Source: Pelagibacteraceae bacterium AG-390-L03 (lineage in GTDB: Bacteria > Pseudomonadota > Alphaproteobacteria > Pelagibacterales > Pelagibacteraceae). Taken from it: 64,000 nucleotides of DNA. The translations under genes and the position numbers were made by a program. The notes beneath the pieces were generated by a model that ran no database searches, was not told the origin of the DNA, and saw nothing but the letters and a program-made list of their open reading frames with translations. The stretch covers positions 80,303 through 144,302 of the forward strand of contig QCHA01000002.1 in NCBI GenBank assembly GCA_003279685.1, in the 5' to 3' direction. Position 1 is the first letter of the stretch. Every line of letters starts with the position of its first letter. Positions 39,424-50,752 of the stretch are shown piece by piece.

Positions 39424-41489
39424 TGATGGGAATCGATTAAGGAAAAATTAACATAATAATCGAATGTTTTACATAACATTTGGATTAGTTCCAGTCTGTT
39501 TTTCTTTATTGAGAAGTCGTCTTCATTAACAATGACATTGTCAAAAAAATCAAAAATTATTTTTTTAGACTCTGCCAAATTATTGATTGATAGATCAAAA
39601 TCCTCGTCTTTATTAATATTTTGAAAGTATTTTCTTAATTCATTAATTTTTTTATATAAATTTTTTTCAATCTCAGTTTTGAAAATACCAGGGTCAGTTG
39701 TATTTGATAATTCTAATTTTTTATCTCTTAGCTCACTTTCCAAAATACTTGAGGCTCTTTTGAAACTTGCAATTACATCTATTCCATTGGGTTTATTAAT
39801 ATACTTATTTAAAGTTCTAGCCTTACCAAAAATAATCACAGATTGATCTAAATTAAGGAAACTTGTAGAGGCCAGAATAATATCACTCCGAATTTTCTCT
39901 TCTTTCATATAAAATTTTAATCTATCCATCAAAAAATTTACCAATTCGTTTTGTAGAGATTTATTCTCAAATTCAAAACCTTGATCAAGATACAAACCAG
40001 CTGAATAACTAATCAAATCTCTGATTTTAAAATCTTTTTTATTTTCAACTATTGTTTTGATTACTCCTGAGGCCAATCTTCTTAAAGCAAATGGGTCTTT
40101 TGAACTTGTTGGTTTTTGATTTATTCCAAAAAAACCTACTAGCGTATCTATCTTATCTGTAAGAGATAGTGCTATACTGTATGGCTTTTTGGGCACTTTT
40201 GAATTTAGTCCAACTGGTAAATATTGCTCACTAATAGCTTTGCAAACATCTTTCTCAAAGCCCTGAGCCTCTGCAAAATAACCTCCCATAATACCTTGAA
40301 GTTCTGGGAATTCTCCAACAAGTTCCGAGACTAAATCAACTTTACAAATGGATGCAGATAATTCAACTTTGTCTTTGCTAATTAATAATTCATCAGAAAG
40401 CATTCCACCTAGTTTTCTCATTCTTTGAACTTTGTCAAAATACGTTCCAAGTCCTTTGAAATAATTCATAGATTTAAGCATTGATACCTTTTTAACTAAG
40501 TTTTGAGATTTATCTTTTTTCCAAAAAAACTCTGCATCGTTTAATCTAGCTTCTACAACTCTTTCATTTCCAAGTTTTATTAACCCATTTATATCTTTCT
40601 TATTTGTTACAACTAAAAATTCATTTGTAATATTTCCTTTTTTATCAAATGTTGGAAAATATTTTTGATGATGCTGCATGGTAATTATTAAAATTTCCTT
40701 TGGAATATTTAGAAATTTTCTATCAAATTCACACAATATAACATTAGGTTGGTCTGTTAAATCAACAACTTCATCAAGTAACTTAGGATTATCTTCAATT
40801 ATTATATTTTTCTTATTTGAAATATCATTTAATTTTTTTTCTATAAAATTTTTTCTTAGATTGTGATCTATGATTATATTTAATTTTTTGAAAAAATTAT
40901 TATAATCTTTAAAATCAATAAATATTTTTTTCTTCTCCTCAAACTCTTTATCTATAAATGTTGAATTTGAAGAGGTTAAATGATGAAAATTAAAAGTTAA
41001 TCTTTTTTTATCAAATATTGCTAAAATTGATTTTAATGGTCTTCCCCAATTTAAATTAAAATCACTCCATCGCATAGATTTTTTCCACTGAATTTTATGT
41101 AATATTGATGGAACTAACTCTTCTAATAAATTTTGAGTATTAATTTTTTGTAATTTAGTTTTAAAAAAATAAAATTCACCTTTATCTGTTGTTTTTTTAA
41201 AAAGGTCTTTTTTATCAATATTATTTGATCTGATAAATCCTTCTAATGCTACTTCTGGGGCTTTTACATTTGGGCCTTTTATTTCTTCTGATTTAAAAGT
41301 TATCTGTTTGTGTAAACCCTCAAACAAAATAACCAGTCTATTAGGTGTTGAAAATGATGAGCTTTTTTTAAATGAAATTGATTTTTCATTAAATATTTTA
41401 ATAAAATTATTTAAAAGATCTTCTCTTAAACTCTTTTGAAGAGATGAAGGTATTTCCTCACTAAATAATTCTAAAAAAAATTCTGACAT
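39420..41489 (-). CDS. glyS: Glycine-tRNA ligase beta subunit
   Basis: A 689-residue GlyS. The N-terminus [15 protein letters not shown] is the family hallmark, and later blocks are [14 protein letters not shown] and [27 protein letters not shown]. The C-terminal part is an anticodon-binding domain. It joins GlyQ to charge tRNA-Gly in the cytoplasm. The start abuts glyQ and the stop overlaps ppdK by 4 bp, so it is in one operon with both. Confidence 0.96.
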   Translation of the reverse strand: MSEFFLELFSEEIPSSLQKSLREDLLNNFIKIFNEKSISFKKSSSFSTPNRLVILFEGLHKQITFKSEEIKGPNVKAPEVALEGFIRSNNIDKKDLFKKTTDKGEFYFFKTKLQKINTQNLLEELVPSILHKIQWKKSMRWSDFNLNWGRPLKSILAIFDKKRLTFNFHHLTSSNSTFIDKEFEEKKKIFIDFKDYNNFFKKLNIIIDHNLRKNFIEKKLNDISNKKNIIIEDNPKLLDEVVDLTDQPNVILCEFDRKFLNIPKEILIITMQHHQKYFPTFDKKGNITNEFLVVTNKKDINGLIKLGNERVVEARLNDAEFFWKKDKSQNLVKKVSMLKSMNYFKGLGTYFDKVQRMRKLGGMLSDELLISKDKVELSASICKVDLVSELVGEFPELQGIMGGYFAEAQGFEKDVCKAISEQYLPVGLNSKVPKKPYSIALSLTDKIDTLVGFFGINQKPTSSKDPFALRRLASGVIKTIVENKKDFKIRDLISYSAGLYLDQGFEFENKSLQNELVNFLMDRLKFYMKEEKIRSDIILASTSFLNLDQSVIIFGKARTLNKYINKPNGIDVIASFKRASSILESELRDKKLELSNTTDPGIFKTEIEKNLYKKINELRKYFQNINKDEDFDLSINNLAESKKIIFDFFDNVIVNEDDFSIKKNRLELIQMLCKTFDYYVNFSLIDSHQ

Positions 41490-42371
41490 TTAGCTTTGAC
41501 TATCTAACCAAATACCTGCGACCGCTTTAGTAATATCTCTAATTCTTCCTATATATCCAGCTCTTTGAGCAACGCTTATTGCTCCTCTAGCATCTAAAAT
41601 ATTAAATATATGGCTCGCTTTTAAGCATTGGTCATATGCTGGTAATGATATTTTTTTTTCTACAAGAGATATGGCTTCTTTTTCAATCATATCAAACATT
41701 TTTAATAAATTTTCAACATTTGCGTGCTCAAAATTGTATGCTGAAAATTCTTTTTCTGCTTGATGAAAAACGTCGTGATATTTTATTCCATCATCATTCC
41801 ATATTAAATCATAAACATTCTTTTGTTGCTGGGTAAACATACATATTCTTTCTAATCCGTATGTAATTTCTACTGAAACAGGTTTACATTCATATCCTGC
41901 CATTTGTTGAAAATAAGTAAATTGTGTTATTTCCATACCATCACACCAAACTTCCCAACCCAAACCTGCCGCACCAAGTGTTGGGCTTTCCCAATCATCT
42001 TCAACAAATCTTATGTCATGTTCATTGTGATCAATACCAATTAGGGACAAACTATTTAAATATAATTTTTTTATATTATCTGGTGAAGGTTTAATTAAAA
42101 CTTGAAATTGATAATAATGTTGTAATCTATTTGGATTATCACCATATCTTCCATCTGTTGGTCTTCTTGATGGTTGAACGTATGCAGCTTTCCAATGTTT
42201 TGGACCCAGTGATCTTAATGTGGTTGCGGGATGAAATGTTCCAGCACCAACTTCCATATCGTATGGCTGAAGAACAATACATCCTTTTTTACTCCAAAAT
42301 TTTTGAAGATTAAGAATTGTATCTTGAAATGATTGAAATTTTTTTTTTGGTTTTTTTATTTTAGAAACCAT
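41490..42371 (-). CDS. glyQ: Glycine-tRNA ligase alpha subunit
   Basis: A 293-residue class II synthetase subunit. [37 protein letters not shown] opens the catalytic core, followed by [29 protein letters not shown] (motif 2 region). It activates glycine in the alpha2-beta2 enzyme. It overlaps the upstream S49-peptidase gene by 11 bp and abuts glyS. Length is normal. Confidence 0.97.
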   Translation of the reverse strand: MVSKIKKPKKKFQSFQDTILNLQKFWSKKGCIVLQPYDMEVGAGTFHPATTLRSLGPKHWKAAYVQPSRRPTDGRYGDNPNRLQHYYQFQVLIKPSPDNIKKLYLNSLSLIGIDHNEHDIRFVEDDWESPTLGAAGLGWEVWCDGMEITQFTYFQQMAGYECKPVSVEITYGLERICMFTQQQKNVYDLIWNDDGIKYHDVFHQAEKEFSAYNFEHANVENLLKMFDMIEKEAISLVEKKISLPAYDQCLKASHIFNILDARGAISVAQRAGYIGRIRDITKAVAGIWLDSQS

Positions 42372-43167
42372 ATCTTTGCCAGATTGACCTTTCGTCTAAA
42401 ATATTGGCTAATTGATCTACTTGATTATTGGATGAAGAAAGTTTTTGACTTAACCAACCTTTAGATTTTTCAAATTTTTTAATAACAACATCATTTCCAA
42501 ATTTTTCTTTAAGAACTTGATGAGCATCTCCTAATCCATCTATTAACCCTAAATCTTTAGCTTTGCTTCCTGACCAAAATTCTCCAGAAAAAAGTTCTAC
42601 TTCAGATTTATTTAACTTCGATCCTCTACTTTTTTCAACTACATCAATAAAATCTTTATGTAAATCTAGCTGAATATTTTTTAATCTTTCTATGTCCTCA
42701 TTTTTTTCTTCTAAAAAAGGATCTAAAGTACTTTTGTTTTTCCCAGCTGTGTGAACTCTTCTTTCAACACCAATTTTTTTTATTAACTCTGTAAATCCAA
42801 AAGAAGAATAGATAACTCCTATAGAACCAATTATTGAACTCGAATTTGCATAAATTTCATCTCCAGCACATGAAATTAAATATCCACCAGATGCCGCAAC
42901 ATCTTCAGCAAATACAATTACTTTTTTTTTGTTATTTTTAGCTTCCTGTCTGATAAAATTATAAATCATGTGTGACTGAACTGGCGACCCACCCGGCGAG
43001 TTTATGGATATAGCTACACATGAAGCTTTTTTTAGAGAAAAAGCCTTTTTAATAATCTCCTCTTGACCAGCAAAATCGATACCTTGTTTGAATTTTCCAG
43101 CATTTCCAATAACTCCATTCAATTTGATATGAGCTACGGTCTTTTTCTTTTTTAAAAAAGAGAACAT
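42361..43167 (-). CDS. S49-family signal-peptide peptidase-like serine protease (SppA/SohB type)
   Basis: A 268-residue S49 peptidase. Family blocks are [20 protein letters not shown] near residue 53, the nucleophile Ser in [19 protein letters not shown] near 90, and the general-base Lys region [13 protein letters not shown] near 140. A lysine-rich N-terminus (FLKKKKTV) is followed by only moderate hydrophobicity, so membrane association is uncertain. These enzymes degrade signal peptides or membrane proteins. It starts the operon that includes glyQS and ppdK; a divergent promoter region lies before it. Confidence 0.85.
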   Translation of the reverse strand: MFSFLKKKKTVAHIKLNGVIGNAGKFKQGIDFAGQEEIIKKAFSLKKASCVAISINSPGGSPVQSHMIYNFIRQEAKNNKKKVIVFAEDVAASGGYLISCAGDEIYANSSSIIGSIGVIYSSFGFTELIKKIGVERRVHTAGKNKSTLDPFLEEKNEDIERLKNIQLDLHKDFIDVVEKSRGSKLNKSEVELFSGEFWSGSKAKDLGLIDGLGDAHQVLKEKFGNDVVIKKFEKSKGWLSQKLSSSNNQVDQLANILDERSIWQRYGF

Positions 43168-43281
43168 TATTATCCCTTATAGAATTATTTATTGAATATA
43201 TAAAATACTTATAATTGAAGAATTAGGTGCGTCAATTGATAAGTAATATATAAAACTCAAATATATTAATTTAAAATCATT

Positions 43282-44295
43282 ATGGGAACTGTAGTTCAAC
43301 TCAAGAATCAAATAAACGACTCATACTTTCAACTTAAGGATTCTGTTGAGGACAAACTAATTCTCACTGAAGAAAAGATAAAATCAAAATTAACAAGCGA
43401 TGTTGGGTTAGTACAAAAAATGACAGACTATCACATTCAAACTGGTGGAAAAAGATTAAGGGCCCTATTAACTCTTGGGTCTGCAAAATTATGTGGGTAC
43501 TCTAAAGGCTCAAGAGATATTAATTTGGCAGCTTGTGTTGAATTAATTCACAGCGCAACTTTAATGCATGATGATGTAATTGATGAAGGAAAGGTAAGAA
43601 GAGGCAAAGATACATTAAATAAAGTTTGGGACAATCATTCATCAGTTTTAATTGGGGACTATTTATTAAGTCGATGTTTTGAAATGATGGTAGAAGATGG
43701 TAATTTAGAAGTTTTAAAATTATTATCATCAACTTCTTCAAAAATTGCTCAGGGAGAGGTTTTGCAGCTTCAACATAAAGGTGAAGTTGATATGCTTGAA
43801 GAAACTTACCTTAAAATCATATCAGCAAAAACTGCTGAACTTTTTGCAGCTGCAACAAAAGTAGGAGCAATTTTATCTGACGTTGAATCTAAAGAAAAAG
43901 ATGCTCTTGAGTTCTATGGAAGAAATCTTGGATTAACTTTTCAAATTGCCGATGATACTCTTGACTACAATTCAGATTTAAAATTATTTGGTAAAAAGAT
44001 AGGTCAAGATTTTTTTGAAGGTAAAATTACTTTACCTATTATTTTACTATTTCAAAAAATAGATTTTGATGAAAAAAAATTAATAACTGAATTTTTTAAA
44101 AAAGATTTTAGAGAAAAAAATGATTTTAAAAAAATAATTGTTTTGATAAAAAAATATGACATTATAAATGAGTGCTATCAAAAAGCTCAACATTACATTA
44201 ATCTTGCCTCAAACTCTCTTACAGTATTTAAAGATACAAAAGAAAAAACTATTTTAAGAAGCCTTACTTCGTTTAGTTTAGCTAGAAATTTTTAA
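43282..44295 (+). CDS. ispB: Octaprenyl/polyprenyl diphosphate synthase
   Basis: A 337-residue trans-prenyl synthase. First Asp-rich motif LMHDDVIDEGKVRRGKDT near residue 95, second QIADDTLDYNSD near 226, and GGKRLRALL near 55. The bulky residues before the first motif suggest a long-chain product, most likely the ubiquinone side chain. It draws isopentenyl diphosphate from the Dxs pathway (dxs lies at 46-48 kb) and primer from IspA. It overlaps pdxH tail-to-tail by 4 bp. Confidence 0.9.
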   Translation: MGTVVQLKNQINDSYFQLKDSVEDKLILTEEKIKSKLTSDVGLVQKMTDYHIQTGGKRLRALLTLGSAKLCGYSKGSRDINLAACVELIHSATLMHDDVIDEGKVRRGKDTLNKVWDNHSSVLIGDYLLSRCFEMMVEDGNLEVLKLLSSTSSKIAQGEVLQLQHKGEVDMLEETYLKIISAKTAELFAAATKVGAILSDVESKEKDALEFYGRNLGLTFQIADDTLDYNSDLKLFGKKIGQDFFEGKITLPIILLFQKIDFDEKKLITEFFKKDFREKNDFKKIIVLIKKYDIINECYQKAQHYINLASNSLTVFKDTKEKTILRSLTSFSLARNF

Positions 44296-44918
44296 GGACT
44301 TAGTAAAGATCTTATCCAATTGCCACTTTTATCAATAGTGTAATTTAATCTTTCATGAATTCTGTTTTCTCCATCTAACCAAAATTCGATTCTTGTCGGT
44401 GATAAATTCCAACCAGACCAATGGTTGGGTCTTGGTACATTGTTTTCATCATTAAATTTTTTTTTAAACTCTTTAATTGAGTTTTCAAGTTCATCTCTAT
44501 TTTTTAATTCTTTACTCTGTTTTGATGCCCAAGCTCCAATTCTACTATCATAACTTCGCGAATTGTAATATTGATCAGCTACATTGTCTTCTACTTGAAT
44601 TATTGTTCCACTAATTCTTATTTGTCTTAAAAGACTTTTCCAATGAAAACACATTGCAGCATTTGGATTTTTTTTAAGCTCATTTCCTTTTTGACTATTT
44701 AAATTAGTATAAAATACAAATCCATTTTTATTAATCTCTTTTAATAAAACCATTCTGACTGATGGTAAGTTATTTCCACTAGATGTTGCTAATGATAGAG
44801 CATTAGGATCATTGGGCTCTGATTTTTTTGCTTCATCCATCCACACTTTAAACAATTCAATAGGATCATCTAGATCTAAGAAACATTTATTGAGACCAAG
44901 TGAGTTTTTTTGATTCAT
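44292..44918 (-). CDS. pdxH: Pyridoxamine 5'-phosphate oxidase
   Basis: A 208-residue FMN flavoprotein. Typical blocks are ALSLATSSGNNLPSVRMVLLKE, FVFYTNLNSQKGNEL, and the C-terminal WSGWNLSPTRIEFWLDGENRIHER with RLNY. It oxidises PNP or PMP to PLP, the final step of vitamin B6 synthesis and salvage. It diverges from aroC over only 33 bp and converges on ispB with a 4-bp overlap. Length is normal. Confidence 0.94.
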   Translation of the reverse strand: MNQKNSLGLNKCFLDLDDPIELFKVWMDEAKKSEPNDPNALSLATSSGNNLPSVRMVLLKEINKNGFVFYTNLNSQKGNELKKNPNAAMCFHWKSLLRQIRISGTIIQVEDNVADQYYNSRSYDSRIGAWASKQSKELKNRDELENSIKEFKKKFNDENNVPRPNHWSGWNLSPTRIEFWLDGENRIHERLNYTIDKSGNWIRSLLSP

Positions 44919-44951
44919 AATTTAAACAAAATAATCTATACAATATAAATA

Positions 44952-46034
44952 ATGTCATTTAATACTTTTGGAAAGCTATTTCGTTTCTCAACTTGGGGAG
45001 AGTCTCACGGACCTGCAATAGGCTGTATAGTAGATGGATGCCCACCTAACATAAGTATTAAAGAACAAGATATTCAAATAGAACTGGATAAAAGAAAACC
45101 AGGACAATCAAAATTTACAACTCAACGTAAAGAAGACGATAAAGTTCAAATCCTATCTGGTGTGTTTGAAGGAAAGACAACTGGGACTCCTATATCACTC
45201 ATAATTTACAACAAAGATATGAGATCTAAAGATTATGTGAACATAAAAGATAAATTTAGACCAGGGCATGCTGATTTAACTTATTTTAAAAAATATGGAA
45301 TTAGAGATTATAGAGGTGGAGGAAGATCCTCAGCAAGAGAAACTGCAGCTCGTGTTGCAGCTGGTGCTATAGCTAAATTGGTTTTACAAAATAAATTAGG
45401 TAAAAAGTTTAAGGTTATAGGAGCTGTAACTCAACTGGGAATATTAGGATGTGATACAAATCAATGGAACGATAGGGTAATCAAGAAAAATCCATTTTTT
45501 TGTCCAGATAAGTCAATGATTAAACTTTGGGAAAAATATTTATTAGGTGTTAGAAAATCTGGATCTTCTTGTGGAGCTGTGATTGAAATAAGAGCAAGAG
45601 GAGTGCCTCATGGATTAGGTGCCCCAATATATTCAAAACTAGACTCTGATATTGCTTCAGGTTTAATGAGTATTAATGCTGTTAAAGGAGTAAACATTGG
45701 ATCAGGTATGAACTCAGCCCAATTAAGTGGTGAACAAAACTCAGACGAAATTTCCCAAAAAGGTAAAAAGTTAAAATTTAACTCTAACAATGCTGGAGGT
45801 ATCTTGGGTGGCATATCAAGCGGTCAAGAAATTATTGCCTCTTTTGCTGTTAAACCCACATCATCAATTTTAACAACAAGAAAAACAATTAATAAATTTG
45901 GAAAAAATACAACTATATCTGTTAAAGGAAGACATGACCCTTGTGTAGGTATAAGAGCTGTTCCAGTTGGTGAAGCTATGATGAATTGTGTTTTACTAGA
46001 TCATTATTTAATGCACAAAGCTCAGTGTAGTTAA
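44952..46034 (+). CDS. aroC: Chorismate synthase
   Basis: A 360-residue AroC. N-terminal [24 protein letters not shown] and [30 protein letters not shown] are diagnostic. The C-terminus has the block [18 protein letters not shown]. It converts EPSP to chorismate with reduced FMN, at the end of the shikimate pathway. It ends 8 bp from the convergent dxs gene. No terminator is visible there. Confidence 0.97.
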   Translation: MSFNTFGKLFRFSTWGESHGPAIGCIVDGCPPNISIKEQDIQIELDKRKPGQSKFTTQRKEDDKVQILSGVFEGKTTGTPISLIIYNKDMRSKDYVNIKDKFRPGHADLTYFKKYGIRDYRGGGRSSARETAARVAAGAIAKLVLQNKLGKKFKVIGAVTQLGILGCDTNQWNDRVIKKNPFFCPDKSMIKLWEKYLLGVRKSGSSCGAVIEIRARGVPHGLGAPIYSKLDSDIASGLMSINAVKGVNIGSGMNSAQLSGEQNSDEISQKGKKLKFNSNNAGGILGGISSGQEIIASFAVKPTSSILTTRKTINKFGKNTTISVKGRHDPCVGIRAVPVGEAMMNCVLLDHYLMHKAQCS

Positions 46035-46042
46035 AACTATAT

Positions 46043-47956
46043 TTAATTTTTAACTACCTTAATTGAGTCTTTTGTAAACAAAATATCCATAACTTTCTTT
46101 GAAATTTGTGAAGCATTTAACCCAGCTACGTCATACATTTTCTTAGGATTATCTTGTTCGATAAAAGTGTCGGGTAGTGTCATTGCTCTAAACTTCAATC
46201 CTTTGTCAAATATTCCTTTCTCAGCTAATAAATTTTTAACATGAGAACCAAAACCACCTATTGATCCTTCTTCAATCGTGATCATTACTTCGTGTTGTCT
46301 AGCACATTTCAAAATAAGGTCTTGGTCTAAAGGTTTAGCAAATCTTGCATCAACAATTGTTACTGATACACCTTTATTCTTTAATTCCTCAGCTGCTGAT
46401 TTGCACTCTTCAAGCCTAGTTCCCAGACTTAAAATGCAAACTTGATTTCCTTCTTGAACTACTTTTCCTTTGCCTATTTCAATCTTTTCCTCAATTGAGG
46501 GTAGGTCCAGACCGACTCCTGTTCCTCTAGGATATCTGATTGCACTTGGTTTATCATTAATATCCACGGATGTATTAATCATTTTTACCAACTCAACTTC
46601 ATCACTTGCTACCATTACTATAAAATTAGGCAAAGTTGATAAGTATGTAATATCAAATGAGCCAGCATGTGTGGATCCATCCGCACCTACTAGACCTGCT
46701 CTATCTATTGCAAACCTTACGGGTAAGCTTTGAATAGCTACATCGTGTACTACCTGATCATAAGCTCTTTGTAGAAAGGTAGAATAAATTGCAGCGTAAG
46801 GTTTATAACCTTCTGTAGCTAGACCAGCTGCAAAAGTTACTGCATGCTGTTCTGCTATACCAACATCAAACATTCTTTTAGGAAATTCTTTTCCAAAAAT
46901 ATCCATACCTGTTCCACCTGGCATTGCAGCTGTAATTCCAACAATTTTACTGTCTTTTTGAGCATGTTTAACCAAAGTATTTGCAAATACCTTTGTATAA
47001 GCTGGAAGATTGCTACCACTTTTTACTTGTTCTCCCGTCTTCACATTAAATTTTGAAACACCGTGGTAATGATCAGTTGCTTTTTCTGCATAAGAATAGC
47101 CTTTTCCTTTTTGTGTTTTAATGTGGATCATAATTGGTCCTTCATGTTTAGAATCTCTTGCATTTTTAAGAATAGGAATAAGACTATCTAGGTCGTGACC
47201 ATCAATTGGACCTGCATAATAAAAACCTAATGAATTAAATAACGTACCTCCTGTAACAGCTGATCGTAGAAAATCTTCGGCTTTACCAGCTTTTGCACTA
47301 AATCGTTTTGAAAACGAGGAAGTTATCAATTTAATAGTTTCTCTCAGACTGAAATAAATTTTTCCAGTAAATAATTTTGCTAGATAAGTTCTCATAGCAC
47401 CTACTGGTTTTGCAATTGACATATCGTTATCATTCAAAATAACAATCATTTTTGTTTTTGATGCTCCAGCATTATTCATTGCTTCATAAGCCATTCCTGC
47501 ACTGATTGCACCGTCACCAATTACTGCAATTACATTTGATGATTTATTTGCTAATTTATTTGCTTCAGCAATTCCTAATGCTGAAGATATAGATGTTGAA
47601 CTATGAGCAGCACCAAAAGGATCATATTCGCTTTCTGATCTTTTTGTAAATCCTGACAAACCATTTCCTTGTCTTAAAGTTCTAATCTTATTTTTTCTTC
47701 CAGTTAAAATTTTATGTGGATAAGATTGATGTCCTACATCCCAGATCAATTTATCATTGGGTGTGTCAAAAACATAGTGAAGAGCAACTGTTAATTCTAC
47801 TACTCCTAAACCTGCACCTAAATGTCCTCCAGTTTCAGAAACTGCACCGATCATTTCCTCTCTAACTTCATCGGAAACTTTTTGCAAATCATCTTCTGAT
47901 AGTTTTCTTAAATCAGATGGAAAATTTATATCATTTAAAAATTTATAATTTTTCAT
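46043..47956 (-). CDS. dxs: 1-deoxy-D-xylulose-5-phosphate synthase
   Basis: A 637-residue transketolase-family enzyme. ThDP-binding [18 protein letters not shown] near residue 150, [24 protein letters not shown] near 43, and [19 protein letters not shown] near 370 (catalytic Glu region). It makes DXP from pyruvate and glyceraldehyde 3-phosphate, first step of the MEP isoprenoid pathway and a precursor for thiamine and PLP. It overlaps ispA by one base; the pair feeds ispB next door. Confidence 0.97.
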   Translation of the reverse strand: MKNYKFLNDINFPSDLRKLSEDDLQKVSDEVREEMIGAVSETGGHLGAGLGVVELTVALHYVFDTPNDKLIWDVGHQSYPHKILTGRKNKIRTLRQGNGLSGFTKRSESEYDPFGAAHSSTSISSALGIAEANKLANKSSNVIAVIGDGAISAGMAYEAMNNAGASKTKMIVILNDNDMSIAKPVGAMRTYLAKLFTGKIYFSLRETIKLITSSFSKRFSAKAGKAEDFLRSAVTGGTLFNSLGFYYAGPIDGHDLDSLIPILKNARDSKHEGPIMIHIKTQKGKGYSYAEKATDHYHGVSKFNVKTGEQVKSGSNLPAYTKVFANTLVKHAQKDSKIVGITAAMPGGTGMDIFGKEFPKRMFDVGIAEQHAVTFAAGLATEGYKPYAAIYSTFLQRAYDQVVHDVAIQSLPVRFAIDRAGLVGADGSTHAGSFDITYLSTLPNFIVMVASDEVELVKMINTSVDINDKPSAIRYPRGTGVGLDLPSIEEKIEIGKGKVVQEGNQVCILSLGTRLEECKSAAEELKNKGVSVTIVDARFAKPLDQDLILKCARQHEVMITIEEGSIGGFGSHVKNLLAEKGIFDKGLKFRAMTLPDTFIEQDNPKKMYDVAGLNASQISKKVMDILFTKDSIKVVKN

Positions 47957-48828
47957 TACTTCTCTCTATGCAAAATATAATTCAATGTTTCTTTTATATA
48001 TTTAGAATTTGAACCATATTTCTTTAAATTTTTATTTGTTTTTGAAATAATTCTATCACAATATTTAATTGCATTCATGTGACCTAACAAACTTATTAAT
48101 GTAGCTTTACCTTTTTTTTGATCTTTTCCTGTTTTTTTCCCAGCTATTTTGGAACTACCTTTAAAATCAATTAAATCATCAGCTATTTGAAATAATAAAC
48201 CTATATCAGAACCAATAATTTCAAAAAATTTAATTTCTTTAGTATTTTTTTTTTTAATAATTGCAGGTGCAGCACAACAAAAACTAAATAATTTTCCAGT
48301 TTTTTTTATTTCCATTTCTATAATCTTTTCTTTAGATATCTTTTTTTTTTCGTAACTTAGATCTAAATATTGACCCCCTGCTATACCTAAATGACCTGAG
48401 CATTCAGATAATTTCTTTATTAAATTAATCTTAATTTTTTCACTTAATTTTAAAGTGGGACTTGCTAAAATTTCAAATGCCGTTGTAAGTAATGAATTTC
48501 CAGCTAAGACTGCTGTTGACTCTCCAAACCTAACATGTGTAGATGGTTTTCCTCTTCTAATTTTATCATTGTCCATACATGGTAAATCGTCATGAATTAG
48601 GGAATAAGCATGAATACATTCCACAGCGGCGCCGACAGCAATTAATGTTTTATAATCTATTGCTAGTAACGAACCAATATCAATCAAAATTTTAGATCTA
48701 ATTTTTTTTCCACCAGGAAATAAACCATATTTCATGGCTGGAAGTAATTTAGAATTATTTTGCTTATTAAGAAATTTCTTTAGAAAATTATTTGTCTCTT
48801 GTGCAATCTTATTAAGTTTAGTTTTCAT
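47956..48828 (-). CDS. ispA: Farnesyl/geranyl diphosphate synthase
   Basis: A 290-residue short-chain prenyl synthase. First motif [22 protein letters not shown] near residue 80 (DDxxxxD form typical of bacterial FPP synthases), second [12 protein letters not shown] near 215, and [10 protein letters not shown] near 37. It makes C10-C15 diphosphates for IspB and undecaprenyl synthesis. It sits between xseB and dxs in the order common to many Proteobacteria (xseB-ispA-dxs), overlapping both. Confidence 0.93.
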   Translation of the reverse strand: MKTKLNKIAQETNNFLKKFLNKQNNSKLLPAMKYGLFPGGKKIRSKILIDIGSLLAIDYKTLIAVGAAVECIHAYSLIHDDLPCMDNDKIRRGKPSTHVRFGESTAVLAGNSLLTTAFEILASPTLKLSEKIKINLIKKLSECSGHLGIAGGQYLDLSYEKKKISKEKIIEMEIKKTGKLFSFCCAAPAIIKKKNTKEIKFFEIIGSDIGLLFQIADDLIDFKGSSKIAGKKTGKDQKKGKATLISLLGHMNAIKYCDRIISKTNKNLKKYGSNSKYIKETLNYILHREK

Positions 48829-49061
48829 TTTTTCTTAATGATTTCTTTAACTTTTTTATTAGTTTCTTCACCTATAGATCTAAAACTTTTATGAAATTTT
48901 TTTTCAATAATATTGTTTAATTTCAATAATTCTTGATAAGTTTCAACAGAATTGTTTAAGTCTTTTTCATTTTCCAAAGACTCAATTATTTGATTTGCTT
49001 GATCTGTTAGTTCTTCAAGTGTCTCTGCATTATTATCGGGTAGTAAATTTTTATCTTTCAT
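48825..49061 (-). CDS. xseB: Exodeoxyribonuclease VII small subunit
   Basis: A 78-residue, highly charged all-helical protein. TLEELTDQANQIIESLEN followed by a helix with regular Leu/Ile and a lysine-rich tail fits XseB, and its position ahead of ispA is the conserved one. It binds XseA to make single-strand exonuclease VII. It overlaps ispA by 4 bp. It diverges from tsaC over only 20 bp. Confidence 0.82.
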   Translation of the reverse strand: MKDKNLLPDNNAETLEELTDQANQIIESLENEKDLNNSVETYQELLKLNNIIEKKFHKSFRSIGEETNKKVKEIIKKK

Positions 49062-49081
49062 ATAATAATAATTATTAATAC

Positions 49082-50014
49082 ATGAAATCTATTCAATCAA
49101 ATATCAAAAAAGTAAAAAAATATTTAGATAAAAATCATTGTGTGGCTGTTCCCACTGAAACTGTCTATGGATTAGCTGGGAATGCTTATTCAGATCTATC
49201 TGTAAAGCAAATATTCAAGTTAAAAAAAAGACCTATGAACAACCCTTTAATTGTTCATTATTCAGATATAGGCAAACTTAATAATGATTGTGTTGTAAAT
49301 GATAATTTTATTAAGCTTTATAATAAACTATCTCCTGGACCAATTACATTTGTCTTGAAATTGAAAAAAGGTTCCAAAATTTCTAAATTTGTAACTAATA
49401 AACAAAAAAGTCTTGCAGTTCGTTTTCCAAAACATCCATTATTTAAAAAACTACTTAAAAGTTTGGACTATCCTTTGGCTGCTCCAAGTGCAAACATATC
49501 TACTAGACTAAGCTCTGTTAAAGCATCTGATGTTATTGAAGAGTTTCGATCAAGAATTAAATATGTCTTAGATGGGGGCAAATGTCAGATTGGTTTAGAG
49601 TCCACTATTATTAATCTTATAGATAAACCAACAATACTTAGATTTGGAGGATTAGATGTTTCAAAAATAGAAAAAATATTGAAAAAAAAAGTTTTAATCA
49701 AAACTAATTTAAAAAAGAAAATTGCTCCTGGACAATTTCCCTTGCATTATTCCCCTGGTATTCCATTAAGAACAAATGTTAAAAAACCAAAAAAAGATGA
49801 AGCCTTTGTATTAATAAAAAGAAGAAGAACTACATATAAAAATTACTACTACTTAAGTAAAAAAAATAATCTTCAAGAATCTGCAAGAAATCTCTACTCA
49901 TTATTAAGAAAAATTAAAAAAGATGGTTATAAAATGATTGCAGTTGAAAAAATTCAAAACAAAGGTATTGGTAAAACAATAAATGATAGATTGAACAGAG
50001 CCTCAAAATACTAA
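49082..50014 (+). CDS. Threonylcarbamoyl-AMP synthase (Sua5 type)
   Basis: A 310-residue YrdC/Sua5 protein. The YrdC domain has VAVPTETVYGLAGNAYSD near residue 20, IFKLKKRPMNNPLIVHY near 42 and YPLAAPSANISTRLS near 138. After ITTL-type linkers, KKKIAPGQFPLHYSPGIPL marks the Sua5 C-terminal domain, so this is the long Sua5 form rather than short TsaC. It makes threonylcarbamoyl-AMP for t6A37 tRNA modification. Very lysine-rich C-terminus. It abuts the ABC ATPase gene. Confidence 0.9.
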   Translation: MKSIQSNIKKVKKYLDKNHCVAVPTETVYGLAGNAYSDLSVKQIFKLKKRPMNNPLIVHYSDIGKLNNDCVVNDNFIKLYNKLSPGPITFVLKLKKGSKISKFVTNKQKSLAVRFPKHPLFKKLLKSLDYPLAAPSANISTRLSSVKASDVIEEFRSRIKYVLDGGKCQIGLESTIINLIDKPTILRFGGLDVSKIEKILKKKVLIKTNLKKKIAPGQFPLHYSPGIPLRTNVKKPKKDEAFVLIKRRRTTYKNYYYLSKKNNLQESARNLYSLLRKIKKDGYKMIAVEKIQNKGIGKTINDRLNRASKY

Positions 50015-50752
50015 ATGTCAAATTCAATTGAAGTAATTAATTTATCAAAAAGCTATAAGTCAAAACAGGCTGTAAACAATATTAACTTTAAAATTAACGA
50101 AAATGAAATTGTTGGTTTGTTGGGACCGAATGGATGTGGGAAAACCACTACAATTGGAATGATGTTAGGTTTGTTAAAGCCAACCAGTGGAAAAGTTTTA
50201 ATTAATGGAATGGATATTGAAAAAAATAAAATTTCTCTTCTCCATAGAATGAATTTTATTTCTCCTTATATAGAATTACCAAAAAAACTTACAGTTAGGC
50301 AAAATTTAGTGGTCTATGGAAAATTATATAATGTGCATAATTTAAATGAACAAATTGATTATTTATCAAATAAATTAAGATTAAATAAACTATTAGATAG
50401 AGTTACAGGAGAACTTTCTTCAGGGCAAAAAAATAGAGTGAGTTTAACAAAAGCATTAATTAATAATCCCACTGTGCTTTTACTTGATGAACCTACTGCA
50501 TCTTTAGATCCAGAAACAGGGGATTTTGTTAGAACTTTTTTAGAGAATTATAAAAAAGAAAATAAAATATCAGTATTGCTCGCTTCACATAATATGGATG
50601 AAGTTAAGAGACTATGTGGCTCTGTTTTAATGATGAAAGATGGGACAATAGTAGATAGTGGTACCCCTGATCATTTGATTAGAAAGTATGGAAGAAAAAA
50701 TTTAGAGGAAGTTTTTTTAGAACTTGTGAGAAATAAAAATGAATTTAACTAG
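50015..50752 (+). CDS. ABC-2 type exporter ATP-binding protein
   Basis: A 245-residue single ABC ATPase. Walker A GLLGPNGCGKTT near residue 34 (with Cys after Gly), signature LSSGQKNR near 135, Walker B VLLLDEP near 155, and ASHNMDEVKRL as H-loop near 190. It partners the ABC-2 permease overlapping by 14 bp downstream. The substrate is unknown; the family includes drug, polysaccharide and lipid exporters. No accessory genes hint at a substrate. Confidence 0.87.
   Translation: MSNSIEVINLSKSYKSKQAVNNINFKINENEIVGLLGPNGCGKTTTIGMMLGLLKPTSGKVLINGMDIEKNKISLLHRMNFISPYIELPKKLTVRQNLVVYGKLYNVHNLNEQIDYLSNKLRLNKLLDRVTGELSSGQKNRVSLTKALINNPTVLLLDEPTASLDPETGDFVRTFLENYKKENKISVLLASHNMDEVKRLCGSVLMMKDGTIVDSGTPDHLIRKYGRKNLEEVFLELVRNKNEFN

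Noticed and set aside
46470-47056. Plus-strand ORFs opposite dxs
   Set aside because: Antisense shadows of a highly conserved gene.
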